From NCBI RefSeq assembly GCF_000003815.2, contig NC_049979.1:11509381-11573380 (forward strand): DNA of 64,000 nucleotides. The letters are read 5' to 3'. The DNA is from Branchiostoma floridae. Lineage: Eukaryota > Chordata > Leptocardii > Amphioxiformes > Branchiostomatidae. Position 1 is the stretch's first letter; every line of letters starts with the position of its first letter. This document shows, one piece after another, positions 23,601 to 35,777 of the stretch. Below the pieces are notes generated by a model. That model was given only the letters and a program-made list of their open reading frames with translations, was not told the DNA's origin and made no database searches. The position numbers and the translations under genes were made by a program.

Positions 23601-26600
23601 TTCGAATAGCCGTCGCTTCACCGTCGCCAGAGTATCTATCCTGTTAACAACGTTTCATAAGCATCAATGCAGCACCGCCAAACAAGGAATATGTTTAATG
23701 TGATCATCAGAGTGAAAGGTTTTACCTTACCTGTTTCACAGTTCGTCCCCGTGAACCCTGGTCTGCACACACAGGTGTATGTATTGACACCATCTGAGCA
23801 GGTTCCACCATTGTGACATGGGTTGCTGGCACATTCATCAATGTCTGAGGGCATTTGAGAGTATTAAGATTAAATAGGTAAATAAGCTAAGTAGCGTATA
23901 AGACAATTGGCACATAATGCCTATTAAGCATATATATTTAAGTGATTCAAATTAGTATAGAACGGCAGTTATCAACTAAAAGGCATCCCCCATCATGTTT
24001 CGTACACAGGGCCCATCACGACGGGACAACGGGAAGTAATGAAATGTTTTCACCTTACCTATTTCACAGTGTGTTCCATTGAACCCAGGCCCGCACGCAC
24101 ACATGTAACTGTTGACACCATCCGAGCAGGTACCACTATTTAGGCATGGATTGCTGGCACATTCATTGACGTCTGTAGGTGGTGAGAACATTTGAAAGTG
24201 CTTAACTCGGTAGTGTCTTCATCAAGATCATGATGAACCAAAGAATTAACGTAAGATATCAACGTTATTAAGATGTTTCCACCTTACCTGTTTCACAGTG
24301 TGTTCCCGCGAACCCAGGTCTGCACACACAGGTGTAACTGTTGACTCCATCCGTGCAGGTCCCACCATTGCGGCATGGATTGCTGCCGCATTCATTGATG
24401 TCTATATAGAAGGTAACAGTGAGCATAAGTACCAATAGTGATAACATAATGATAATAGTTACAACTAGATACTGGACATGGCAACAGGAAGATGACGTAG
24501 ATCTTATCGTTGATACATAATGAGATCTAGTCATCGACTGAAGACATTTGTAGGGCAATGACGCAGTTTATAGACCAAGTAGCTTTGCATGGTAATGTGA
24601 CAAGACCTAGACCTAGACATACATCATGACATAGATTAGTCCATGCATTAGATCATCGCACAAACCTGTTTCACAGTGAACGCCTGTATATCCAGGGGCA
24701 CAGGTGCAGCTGTACATGTTCTCCATGTTGTTGCAGGTCGCTCCGTTTTGACAGGGACCGCTCGTGCATTCATCTATATCTGAAGAGGTCGATACAGGAA
24801 TGTTTATTCCAGTTGAAAAAGATGCTATGATTTCAACATGTGCTGCATGATAGATATCAGATGGCCTACAGCTATTCGTCTATAATATCATTGTCCAGTT
24901 CACCATATGAGATTGAGAGAAGTGATGTGTGAATGATGTCCTGAGCGCATGACACAAATAAGGAAGTCATACCTTGACAAGCTTCCAGGTCGATGGTATC
25001 TAGATCAACCGGAATGCTCCAGTTCCCGGTAGCTCCACACCTGTACTCCACCAGAAACTGTCGGACGTACCCTGGTCTGCAGTGCAGCGCGCAAGCGGTG
25101 CCGAACTCCTGGTCGGAAGTTTTGTTGTGAGCCATGGAGCCGTCGAAACTCAGGGCACAAATCGTTTCGTCAAGGCCAACGTTGGAGCAAGAGAAGAACC
25201 CACCGGCAGGATCAGAAACCTGACGATCAGTAGACGTGTTAGTATAATAGTAAACTGGTATCAAAATATCGTATCGACAATCCAATGAAAGAGAAAAAAG
25301 AAAATGAAAGAAAAGAGATGCTAAATATCCGCAGAAGGCTTCTCTGTCACGTCGGCGCTTTAATGTTGTGAATTGCGAAACAGATTACCTACAGAGTCCG
25401 TCTGTCGCCTTGCTACTGGTATCACGGGATACTCACTGGCAATGGTCCGCAGTCAGCCGGTTCGCAATGGGTCCCATTACCGACGGCGCCGTGGGCACAC
25501 CTGCAACCGTGCAGCTGGTGACCGGTGACGTAACAAACGCCGAGGTCGTCGCTACAGTTGTGCCATCCGAGACTGCAGTAGTCGGACGGACTACAGAGGG
25601 GCTGCTGGTCCCACTGGCCGGATGACAGGCAGCTGAACGTGACGTCACTGGGGAGAGGTTCGTTTCGGTGGTTCGTCGGTCTGTAACCTTGGTTACAGGT
25701 GGGCCTACAAGAATCGCCATACTTGGTACCCGTGCAGTTGTTGTAGCCATCGCTGATAGTCTAAAAATGAAAAACAATTGAAGTGAAAACATTGTATGAT
25801 ACTTCCATGAGCATGGCATCACATGATGGTTGGCAATGTCAATAGGTCAATAGCTTTTACCACTCTGAAAAAGCTACAGCCGTTTGGCTGAGGGCATTGG
25901 TTATGGAGTTAGGTTGTACTAGCAGGGAGAAGGCTAGCCATATGTGAGCAGAAAGCGACTACAAAGTGCCACAGTTATGGTTGCCCGAAATGCCGGCAGA
26001 AGACCTACATTTGGTATTCCACAGTCCTTCTTCTCACAGAAGAGTTCCGTCTGGTTGGCCTTGTTTTCCACTGTGAAAAGAAATGATCATTATTAGAACA
26101 GTACAAGTGTCATCGAAGTACGTATTGTGATGATGGAGAAGGATGGTCCCATACCAATCGTACCAGTGATTCGGGAATCGTTAACGTTTGAATGATGTCT
26201 CCACAATATATATAATCATCTTCTGTCGTCCCTGGCGGGCGGGATAACACGACGCACAACGTCCCTCCATACCTATCGGTCTTTGACAACAATATACCAT
26301 GCAATGGCAGTTGACTATGTATTCATTTCTCACAATCATTTGAAATATGAGCCGTGATCTTACCTAGGATACTCTCACTCTGCAGTGTCCAGTTCCCGTT
26401 GTGATTACACCGGATTTCTGTCTTGTTTGTCCTCTGGTAACCTTCATCACATGCCGTGGTGCAGTTGTGTCCATAGGTGGAACCGCCGCAGTCGAAACGG
26501 GTGTGTGGATATTGAGGAGAGTCGCCACATCGTACTGGAACAGAACACCATAACATAATTTACATCACGACACAACAGTGAGGTGATGAAAGTGATATTT

Positions 26601-29600
26601 AAAACTCAGTGAAAAAATGTTGATCGAGCCATCCTCATTTTAGTCTGTATTTCCAATGTCGCCATTATCTTATCGTTAGCGAGGTTGTGACCATACTTGC
26701 ATCGGCTGCTGTGGCTACATCAAATTGCAACAAGACACGAACACTTGTTTGAAAATATATTTCTAAATTTTGAATATTTGTTCTTACCTGGATTGCAAGA
26801 AGGAAGTCCACTCCAGTTCCCTGACCCGGTACACAGGAAGCTGTTTGCTCCAGCCGGCTCGTAACCAAGTTGGCACGTGAGCTGACATGTCTCCTGGTAG
26901 GTTGATCCTGAGCAGTTCAGCAGGCCATGATCGGGGACCTTCGCATAGGAGCAGAAACTTTATAAGGTGTGTATAGAAGTGCTGAAGACAAATAAAGAAC
27001 CAACAATATAATATCACAAAACTATATCTATCATTAATCAGTGCCGCTGCTGTCATCGTCACATACCTGCAAAGGTCCATGGTCCCTGTCACAGTCTATC
27101 TTTCTACAGAAAGGCTTCCTCGAAGCGCCAAAAGTCTCTGGAAGTATGAAATATACAATGATATCAGATGTGTCCGTTTATTTTCAATTGCTTCCATTGT
27201 TTCGCTAGAATACTGACGAAACTGAATTTACAAAGTGCACACTCACAACTATCACATGACTTGTTTTCAGAACATATGAATCATACATGATAATGGACGT
27301 GCGCAACAAAAACGAATTGAAGAGGTTTCTCACCAAGCTTTGCCATCTCCATTGTGAGATTCATGTTGAGTATCCAATCAGCGACGTCCCGGCCACCAGG
27401 CAGTCCTGTCAATCCGTCTCGAAGTCCGTCCAGTCCGTAGGTACCGTTCACGGCGGCTGCCCGAAGAATATCTTTTAGAAGATGCAGTGGCTGATCACCC
27501 GTCACACCGATCCGAGAAAGGACCGCCGCTACCACGTCGGAGTCGGTGTTGTTCGGGATGCCCAGGCTTGTCGTCAGACTGTCAGCTGTTGCGTTGGCGG
27601 CTCTGCCGATACCGAGGAAGGCAGAGAGAACCATCGGGTGGATGGGAGCGAAGGTCTCGCCGTTACAGAAGACCAGCCCGGCATCAGCTTGGCGGAAGCC
27701 CCAGGGGCAGCTCAGCCGGCAGATCCGGACAACATGGTGGGTGAAGGTAATGTTGTCACAGGTAAAGGTGCCACCACTCTGGTAGTCCAATGGGGCGTTC
27801 TTGCACACTGAACATATCAATACAAATCAATCAATTATTCCACCAACCAACAAACAAACAGACAAACCTAATATCCAGGGACCCAGCCACCAAACCAACC
27901 AACCAACCGATCGGCCAACCAATCGATCAATCGATTAACCTATTAACAATAAATATCCCTCACTGTTTAAAAAGCATTCAATCGTGACCCGGCCTATGGC
28001 TAAAACTAGTACACAGCAACGAGTGTGAAATGTTCCAATAACAATACTGACCATGGACTATAGAGCAAATGTCGAGTTCTATTTGATGGAAAGAGCTTTG
28101 CAATTACAGATAGAAGACATGTTAGATTTAAATTGAAACCTAAGATATGTAAACTGTGGCAGCTGAGGTAAAAATGCAGCTTACATTCCATGACTGTCTC
28201 CACACAGTCTTGTCCTTCGGCACATACAGGCGACTCCTTACCTGTGGGAAAAAGTCATTTACAAATGGGGATTGACAATACATTAACGCACTAATATACA
28301 GTAAGACAGGTATGTACTGCGCATAACATTATCCCAAAGCAGAACACAGCTGTCATATCTTTTATCTAGATCTAATCTACAATGAACAACTCATTTGTCG
28401 AAACCGACCAAAGGCCATGTTTACCGAGAAGCACTCCCAAGACACATCCCAGGACAGCTGCCACCAAGGCTACTGCCAGTAGCGCCAGTAATAACAGCTT
28501 TCTCTTCTTCCCGCCAGCCTTCGCCGGATTTACAATGGCCACGTCATCGTCTTCTGGTTGGACGGAAACAACACTCGAGGCCCTGGAAGGCTGGTGCACT
28601 GCTGGTTCCTCCTAGAACAAAGATTTATGGATTTCGGTGATAATATGTGCGACACATCGGGAGTTGGAAACATTTCTCCAATGTTAGTTTGCAAAGACCG
28701 AAAAGCTTTGCCATATCTGAATTTGGTCGAACGACTTAGCTTGCAATGCAGTCACAAATGAAGTTCTTGTTTTCGATCAAAAGTTAAATCAACTCGTTCT
28801 CGTACCTTGACAGACAAACTCTCCGGATAGTCCTCGGGATCCCCATGCTCACTTGCCTGGCTTTGCTCCTCAAAATCACTGCAAAAAAGTTATACATATG
28901 TACATTTTGACAATAGATTTAATGAATCCATACATACAATGCATACAGACATACGCACTTCGTGTCGTGATCACTTCGCGTATCGTAAGCAGCGTGAGGG
29001 AATCCTCGAAACTTACGAGAGTTCAGCTACCGTGCGGATCTCGTCGGACTCCGGCACATTTAGTTCCAGGGAAGATGTGTCCGACTCCTGCTCTCCTAAT
29101 GAGCTCGTGTCTGTTTCCGGCTCAGGCGAGGAGGGAATGCTGCCGAGCCCGCTCTCAATGCTACTGTATGTTTCCGGTATTCCGACCGAAAAGTTGTCAT
29201 TCTCCGTCTCAGGATCCTCCTCTCTCTGCAATTCGTCACTCGGCTCCTAAGATTAGATACACAGACAGACAAATTGGAACAAAACTGATACAACAAGAGT
29301 TCGGAGACCTCATACCTCCATGAAATATTCTGATTATGCAAATGACTTTCACATTTGCATAATTTATGCTTGCTTATGTACACCTTTCACTAACTTACAC
29401 AGGTCACAGTGTTGACGGCCCAATCATTTACTACACGTACTAAGAAGAATTAGGACACTTTCGAATTAATTATGCAAATTAGGGACTTATGTGCATAATT
29501 AGTATCTGTCTAGCTTTCGCCTGCCACAGACTACATATGTAACATGTATTTGAGTTCTATATTGGAAAACACTGTAAATATATGTTTTCCTCATTAAGTA

Positions 29601-32600
29601 TGCAAATTAAGTCCAAATTTGCATAATTTGCACTTCATTATGTACATCTCTGCCACAGGTACCTGCATACCAAATATGGAAATCCATCATTCCTATGTTC
29701 CATTTACGGAAAATCAAGAAAGAGCACAAAGAAAAGATATTTAAGCAACTAAATTCATTATCCGATAACAACCCTTCGGGCTTTTGGTCACTTCTTAAAG
29801 AGTACAAATCTAATGATAAAACTGACGATCACGAAACGATTCCAGCTGAAAGCCTACACTCGCATTTCAAAAAGCTTTATGGCATAGACCCAAACACCTC
29901 GAAACCACGCAGCAGCTTTGAAACACACATAGAAAATGAATTATACAAGCTAGAGAAAAATCTTGAAAATAATCCCCTGGACTTCCCAATAAGCAAAGCT
30001 GAAGTTAAACAGGCACTCTCTAATCTTAAAAACGGCAAAGCTTCGGGAAGTGATCTCATTCGAAATGAAATGTTGAAGTGCTCATCAAACATTATATTAG
30101 AACCACTAGTCAAACTTTTTAACCTGTTCCTGTCTGCAGGGTACTTTCCCCACGAATGGTGCACCAGCCACATTGTGGCTTTACATAAAGGCGGTACAAA
30201 AGACGACCCTAATAATTACAGGGGGATCTCAGTGACGAGTTGTCTAGCAAAACTATTCACTTCTATTTTAAACACACGCCTTACAGAGTTCTTAGACGAA
30301 TACAAACTAATCTCACCCAACCAAGCCGGTTTTAGGAAACATTTTGGAACAAGAGACAACCTATTTGTCATGGATACCCTTATTAGTAAATATACATCCG
30401 AAAACAAACGACTATATTCGTGTTTTATAGATTTTAGAAAGGCGTTCGACTCGGTTTGGCGAGAAGGGCTCCGCTTCAAATTACTCAACTCGGGAATAGG
30501 AGGGAACTTTTACAGTCTTATTAAATGCATGTATGAAAAACCCAGCACATGCGTCAAAACGTCATCCGGCCTAACACCTCCATTTGTTACCAATAAGGGT
30601 GTCAGACAGGGGTGCAACCTAAGCCCTACCCTTTTTAATCTTTTTATAAACGACCTTGTTCACGAGTTAGATAATACCGAATGTTCTCCACCCGCACTCA
30701 ATAATTTATTAGTATCAAGTTTACTATATGCAGACGACGTAGTTTTATTCTCTGAGACCGAAAAAGGACTGCAAAGCGCTTTAGATAAACTAAACATATT
30801 CTGCACTAAATGGAAGCTCGAAGTGAATCTAAAGAAAACAAAAATTATCATATTCAACAAATCTGGCCGATTATTTTCAAAACAAAACTTTTTATTCGGA
30901 CAAGAGAGAGTAGACATCGTATCTTCATATTGCTACCTAGGTATCACCATAACATCATCAGGTACCTTTTCATTAGCCAAAAAACAATTGTCAAACAAAG
31001 CGCGCAAAGCCATGCACAGCTTCAAATGTCTAACCCGTTCATCAGTCTCACCCGATAGCCTTCTAAGAATATTCGATTCCTGTGTTAAACCCATTCTGTT
31101 ATATGGCTGTGAAATTTGGGGTACCGAGAAATTAAATGATACATCCCCGATCGAAATTACACACAACCAATTCTGCAAGAACATTCTTGGAGTCTCTAGA
31201 AATAGTAGTAATTTAGCATGTAGGTCCGAATTAGGTAGATTTCCACTAGACATAGATATTTCCGTTCGACTTGTAAAATATTGGTTGTGTTTAACACAAA
31301 TGGATTATACTAAGCATCCATTACAAGTAAATGCACTCTTGGAACAGCATAACTCCGTCGTAAACGGCCGGAGAAGATCACTGTTGCAGCGTGTTAAAGA
31401 AATACTTGATTATAGTGGATATTCTTATCTCTGGTACTCTGACAACTCACTCTATGACCCTGTATATGTATGTAATATGATAAGGAACAGAATTACCAAT
31501 ATGTATATCCAGACGTCTCTACATAATATATGTATAGATACCGGTAAGCTGAGATTCTACAAAACTTGTAAATCTGTATACGCTAGAGAGAAGTACTTAG
31601 AACTAGTTGATTTCGAGCTGCGCTCCGCAATAAGCAAAGTCAGAATTAGCGCTCATCCTCTAGAAGTGGAAAGAGGGAGATACAAGAGATTACCAGTGTG
31701 TGAAAGGATTTGTAAATATTGTACATCTAAAGCAGTGGGAGACGAAACACATTTCATTTCCAAATGTTCATTCAACGAAACCGAAAGAATCACTCTGTTT
31801 AGAGAAGTCACAAAGACTTATCCCAACTTCCCCACATTGGCAGACAAACAGAAGGCCACTTTTCTCTTGAAATCGCAGAACCCACAAATTTTAGAAAATG
31901 TGGGGCTTTTCGTCTTCCTCTGCTTCCAAAAAAGAAGTCAAACCCAACCTGCTTAGAAATAGCCAACACTAGCATTAGATTAGAACATTGTTTATGACTG
32001 TCCATTGTCACTATGTGTATACCATGTACTTGCAATTAGCCCTCGGGCACGAACTTGCAAATAAACGTCTTTCTTTATTATGCTCCTTGGAAGATCATTA
32101 CAAAAATACTCCTGCAGTTCCAGAGCAAGCTGCTAGGGGACTCAAACATACACCACTTCTTCCTTACATCAAAAGCTATCTGCCACCAAGAAATCAAGAC
32201 CATAGCATGTCCAGGTAAAAAGATACAAAAAATTGAAGTTCTGCTGCAGTACCAAGGTCACACACCAGGGGGCCCAAAATTGACCTTGACCTTTGTCTTC
32301 CCAACCCCTACCCATATACTAAATATCTTTGTAGTCCATCAAGAGGTTTTTAAGTTATGATGTCCACAAATATCCGGAAACACAAACACACACAGACACA
32401 CACACACACAGACACACTCAAAACTATGCCTCCATTTTTCATGGAGGTAAATATATATTTGAACATTTATACTAGGTTATATAGTAAGCCGCGCTTTGTG
32501 TGCACGACGCCTTTTCTTTGAGCGGACGGCTGAGTTCCAAAAAAGTTGCTATTCTGTGCTGACAATTGTTAACAGAAAATAAATGGAAGTTTGATACAAA

Positions 32601-33947
32601 GTTACTGTGCTTAGATTGGACCACACGTAATTTTCGACTGCAACTTTTTAATCTATACTGCCTAAATTTTGACGCCATCATACTAGCTAAAACGTCTTTA
32701 ATCACAAAAACGTTCCTAGTCTGCAGGCCTAGTTGTGCCAGTAATCAATAACTCCAACACCATTTATCCTCAACACTATGGGGTGAATTGTAAGGGACCT
32801 GGTCAATACCAAAGTGTAACCTATGAGATTACATGTATCTTAACTCCGATACATTTTTTTAGCGCCATACTTGTAAATACTTTTAAAAGCGTTTCAGATG
32901 TGTAATGTCTGTAATGCTGTATGACAAAATGTAACGCAAGTGCAGTCGGCGGATGTAGTGCAATACATTGTAAAGAGGTCATAATCCATTTGGCTGGGAG
33001 CCTAGATGTGCGCGTTGAAACATCAAAGTTATACGCGGGCTGAGCGTCATTCCATTGAACTAGAGTTCAAGCAGATGCGTAAAATGAGTTGGAGATCAAG
33101 CCACTCAATTTGAGGAAATCACGAAATACTCTTACCTCTCCCGTCTTCAAAACATCACGCCAGGCGTTGGCAGCAAGAGCGATGTGGACGGGCTACGGCA
33201 GGGATATAGGGAAAGAGAAGTTCATTTTGTGAAACTTTGTAGGAAAGAAAATGAATGAATTAATCCAGACTAGGGAATTCATTTGTTAATATGGAGCGCT
33301 GAATATTATTGAACGTTATGCTGCTTATGCATGTTTTACTTCTGAAAAACCAAAACTTTTGGACATGTAGCATCTTCAACTATGATGATGACCACGCCAG
33401 TCACATCTTACCTTGGTCATGCCCGGTGAAGGCTGAGCTTGTTCGACAGGGCTGCTCGGCTGAAACATAAAGGCACAATCCACTGACTAACCGATAAACT
33501 CGTACCGCTATGGATATGTTACGTAGGTATAACACGTAGCGTTAGGTCTATCTGTCAGTTCTGGCCGGTCCGTCGTTATTTACATTGCTCTGTGATAATG
33601 TGCTATTTAACGTAATATCTACCTTGTCGCCCCCACCGACCTGGAGGTCAAGGGACAAGGTAGGTAGGTACGTATGTGGTACTTTTAAACTACAGAACAA
33701 CTGATAAAATACCACGATTGAGCACGACGAATTTTTTCCCTTTACATGGCGGAAAGTAACTTACCTTAACTTTTGATGCTTTGCGCTTTTTGGTACCCAG
33801 GTATGACGACTTCACGATTCGGGAAGTCATGAGGTGATCGCAGTACGTCGTACCCCATGCCGACTTCGTGGGCCCGCCTGCCGAGCTCAGAGTGCTGACC
33901 ACGGACAGCCGAGTGAACGGGCGCTGGGTTTTGTCAGGCGGTGGCAT
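20632..33947 (-). CDS. Type II membrane mosaic protein: sushi, EGF x9, sushi x2, VWA
   Basis: 26 minus-strand exons in consistent phase, 4290 nt, about 1429 residues. Exons: 33947-33765, 33459-33412, 33192-33136, 29246-29017, 28878-28806, 28611-28425, 28241-28185, 27807-27334, 27137-27067, 26938-26788, 26534-26364, 26070-26009, 25760-25437, 25219-24973, nine EGF exons (24779-22357), 21982-21812, 21541-21362, 21209-20632. Residues 1-230 are cytoplasmic and acidic/Ser-rich, ending KKRK. The membrane anchor [20 protein letters not shown] follows, so the rest should be outside (type II). Outside, in order: a sushi-like piece with a helical insert, sushi modules (for example [18 protein letters not shown]), a sushi plus EGF-like exon, nine cbEGFs, two sushi modules, and a VWA domain with intact MIDAS DVSGS and LTDGSD. 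The likely role is adhesion or ligand binding. Domain content recalls SVEP1, but the order (VWA last) and topology differ. I know no named orthologue. Exons 1-3 are joined by phase only. Confidence 0.82.
22180..22260 (-). pseudogene. Relic of a tenth EGF exon (3' end only)
   Basis: Plus-strand sequence here (GAGACTACTGAAATATTTCC, then ACTTACCAGTTTGACAATG) matches the 3' edge and intron flank of the live EGF exon at 22357-22470 (GAGACTACTAAAATATTTC, then ACGTACCAGTTTGACAGCG). The rest of the module is missing. It is a decayed duplicate exon. Confidence 0.65.
22357..24779 (-). repeat. Tandem array of nine 114-bp EGF exons
   Basis: Exons 24779-24666, 24401-24288, 24172-24059, 23844-23731, 23482-23369, 23276-23163, 23048-22935, 22728-22615 and 22470-22357. 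Each is exactly 114 nt in phase 1-1 and encodes one calcium-binding EGF (D-I-N-E-C...C-x-D-x4-Y-x-C, the aspartate hydroxylation consensus). Introns near the borders are also alike; 24401 and 23482 share a TCTATATAGA acceptor and downstream words. Exon-sized symmetric units can be gained or lost without breaking frame. Confidence 0.92.
29296..29694. repeat. Interspersed repeat, left part (target of the LINE)
   Basis: Begins AGTTCGGAGACCTCATACCT and contains alternating ATTATGCAAAT/TTTGCATAATT words. A related start occurs near 15736 (AGTTCGGAGACGTCATACCT). The LINE interrupts it and the likely continuation is 32076-32455. Confidence 0.5.
29695..32075 (+). mobile_element. Non-LTR retrotransposon (LINE) with open reverse-transcriptase frame
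   Basis: An uninterrupted 753-residue frame (29695-31956) lies in intron 3 of the mosaic gene, antisense to it. Reverse-transcriptase blocks in order: [71 protein letters not shown] and catalytic YADDVVLF. The thumb follows ([31 protein letters not shown]). The C-terminus has a cysteine knuckle [15 protein letters not shown]. The upstream endonuclease is missing, so the copy is 5'-truncated, yet the remaining frame has no stop, which suggests recent insertion. The 3' UTR ends near AATAAACGTCTTTCTTTATT. Clade is uncertain (CR1/Jockey-like group is a guess). Confidence 0.88.
32076..32455. repeat. Interspersed repeat, right part
   Basis: Holds GTCCATCAAGAGGTTTTTAAG, a CA microsatellite (about 32372-32425) and ends ATTTTTCATGGAGGTA, complementary to the CCTCCATGAAATAT word at the left part. 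Probably the other half of the element interrupted by the LINE. Confidence 0.45.
32456..33135. other. Intron 3 of the mosaic gene, remainder
   Basis: No coding exon found between the repeat and exon 3 (33192-33136). Confidence 0.4.
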
Positions 33948-34078
33948 TTTATCGGCTATCCAGGCTTGGTTTACCAAAGAACGTCAATGTCGATACAAAA
34001 ATTACACTTGGAAAACCAAGGACTTTTAACAAGGCTGTGGTAAAGTTTAGCGCGCGTCTAGCTGCGGGCTCCAATAAG

Positions 34079-34178
34079 NNNNNNNNNNNNNNNNNNNNNN
34101 NNNNNNNNNNNNNNNNNNNNNNNNNNNNNNNNNNNNNNNNNNNNNNNNNNNNNNNNNNNNNNNNNNNNNNNNNNNNNN
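34079..34178. other. Assembly gap (100 N)
   Basis: Undetermined bases just upstream of the mosaic gene start. Part of its promoter or 5' UTR may be hidden here. Confidence 0.99.
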
Positions 34179-34879
34179 GCACGCATCTAGCTGTGTCCCG
34201 TGTATCTACGTACAATCTGAGAAGGAAGTACCTCGCAGTTAAAGCCGTCAGCTTTGCTACGTTGTACCTATTGATTCTACTCCTAGAATTTTATGAGTCT
34301 CTTTTCGTAACCTTTGGTGACGCACGTTAGTCTTTTCATTCCTCTAATCCTTCATCTGGTCAGTCTGCTCACCTTTTGTTTGCATAACTTTGAAACCAAA
34401 TGAATTTGGAATTTATCTTTCTTGATCTCTTGGCAGTATTTGGAATGTAAAGGTTAATGTCAAAGCAGTTTCCTCATAGGCCGTTATTTATCAGGGTTTG
34501 TTCTTTATTCGTTAACTATTGCCTACTGTACGGCAGGAAAATAGCAAGTACATTTATTCACGAGATTGCGTGAATAGCTAAGATTATTAGATATCAATAG
34601 GGTTGCATATAGCATAAAATCTAGGTTCGCGCTCATAATCGGGTTTACGTTGAGACTTAGATTCTGGAGACCAATCACGGTGCAACACTGGCTTTGAGCC
34701 AACCCTTTGTTCACTTTAGATGGGGTCAAGAGATAAAGTAGAATGAACTTTGAATCAAATAGGTTTTAAACGTGAAGGGAAAAAATGGCAAACCCAGAAA
34801 AGACACGGTGCCGGCCATTTATCTCAGTAAAGTAAGTCAGAGTTTTTGTCTGGGAATATTTCCTCCTCACAGTGGAGAC

Positions 34880-35024
34880 GTAACATTACTAGTAATATGT
34901 TTTTATCGACATGCGGTAGCCTCCTTCACAGGCCTAGGGGGCATTGAATTAAGCAGCTTACGTCAATGCCCCCGGTGAAGGAGGCTTCCGCATGCCGACA
35001 AAAACATATTACTAGTAATGTTAC
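34880..35024. repeat. Long imperfect palindrome (about 72-bp arms)
   Basis: The left arm starts GTAACATTACTAGTAATATG and the right arm ends with its complement. Arms also share ATGCGGWAGCCTCCTTCAC and GGGGGCATTGA, meeting at TAAGCAGCTTA. A diverged half copy lies at 35155-35215 (CTTACGCCAATGCCCCC, GGTGAAGGAGGCTAGACAT). It is probably a fold-back MITE. Confidence 0.8.
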
Positions 35025-35777
35025 TAGCTGTTTCTTAATCTTAGGTCGATTCGCGATTTTTAACTGAGAATACGCCGGGAAGGAAAATATGCCGCGAAAG
35101 GAAAAATGCCGGGAAAGGAATATAACGTTATACCGGGAAGCTTGTAGATTGTACTCGTCCCAACAACTTACGCCAATGCCCCCAAAGAGGCCGGTGAAGG
35201 AGGCTAGACATACGGGTGCAATACGCATGCATATGAGAAAAGATTTACCCCCCAAACAGCCTAACACTAACAGAGGATTGAAGAAAAATAAATACAACAG
35301 GTAAATCCTTTCATTAACCTTTGTGATCATCATTCTGATTCTATGACTGTCCTTTGTGAGGGCTCTTTGCTTCAAAGCAGGTACATCAGGCACAAAATAT
35401 ACCTAGGCGGTCTTGTGTCAATGTAATCCCAATAGGATCCAAATGTAGATACTTATTTCGAGGTCACTGTCTGCAGTTTTGTGATAAAGTAGCCATGAAT
35501 GCTTAGTAAATCATACAAAGTTAATTACATAACAGCAACAAAAGCTGTTATGCGACTTCTAAAAACGCATCAACGCGATGGGCTCATCGGCGATTTATTG
35601 ATATACCTAAGGAGTCTTGCAGTTGCCCTAACAACGGGACGCTAAGTGCTGGCAGGGATAGTCAACAAGTGGCTACTTCGGCCGCCCTTGATCTTATTTA
35701 CCCTCGACATCCCGCATTTATCCACCGAAGAGAACCAACTGTTGCTTCGTCAGTAGGGGAGGTCCAAGTGAACGAGC

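Noticed and set aside
22357-24779. CRISPR-like array because of evenly spaced similar units
   Set aside because: The units are 114-bp coding EGF exons with splice sites in an animal genome.
25433-25822. 129-residue Thr/Val-rich minus-strand frame
   Set aside because: Wrong frame of the mosaic gene exon 25760-25437; the correct frame gives a sushi plus an EGF-like module in phase.
34926-35393. 155-residue minus-strand frame
   Set aside because: Produced by the palindromic element and its half copy; peptide words repeat because of the inverted arms.
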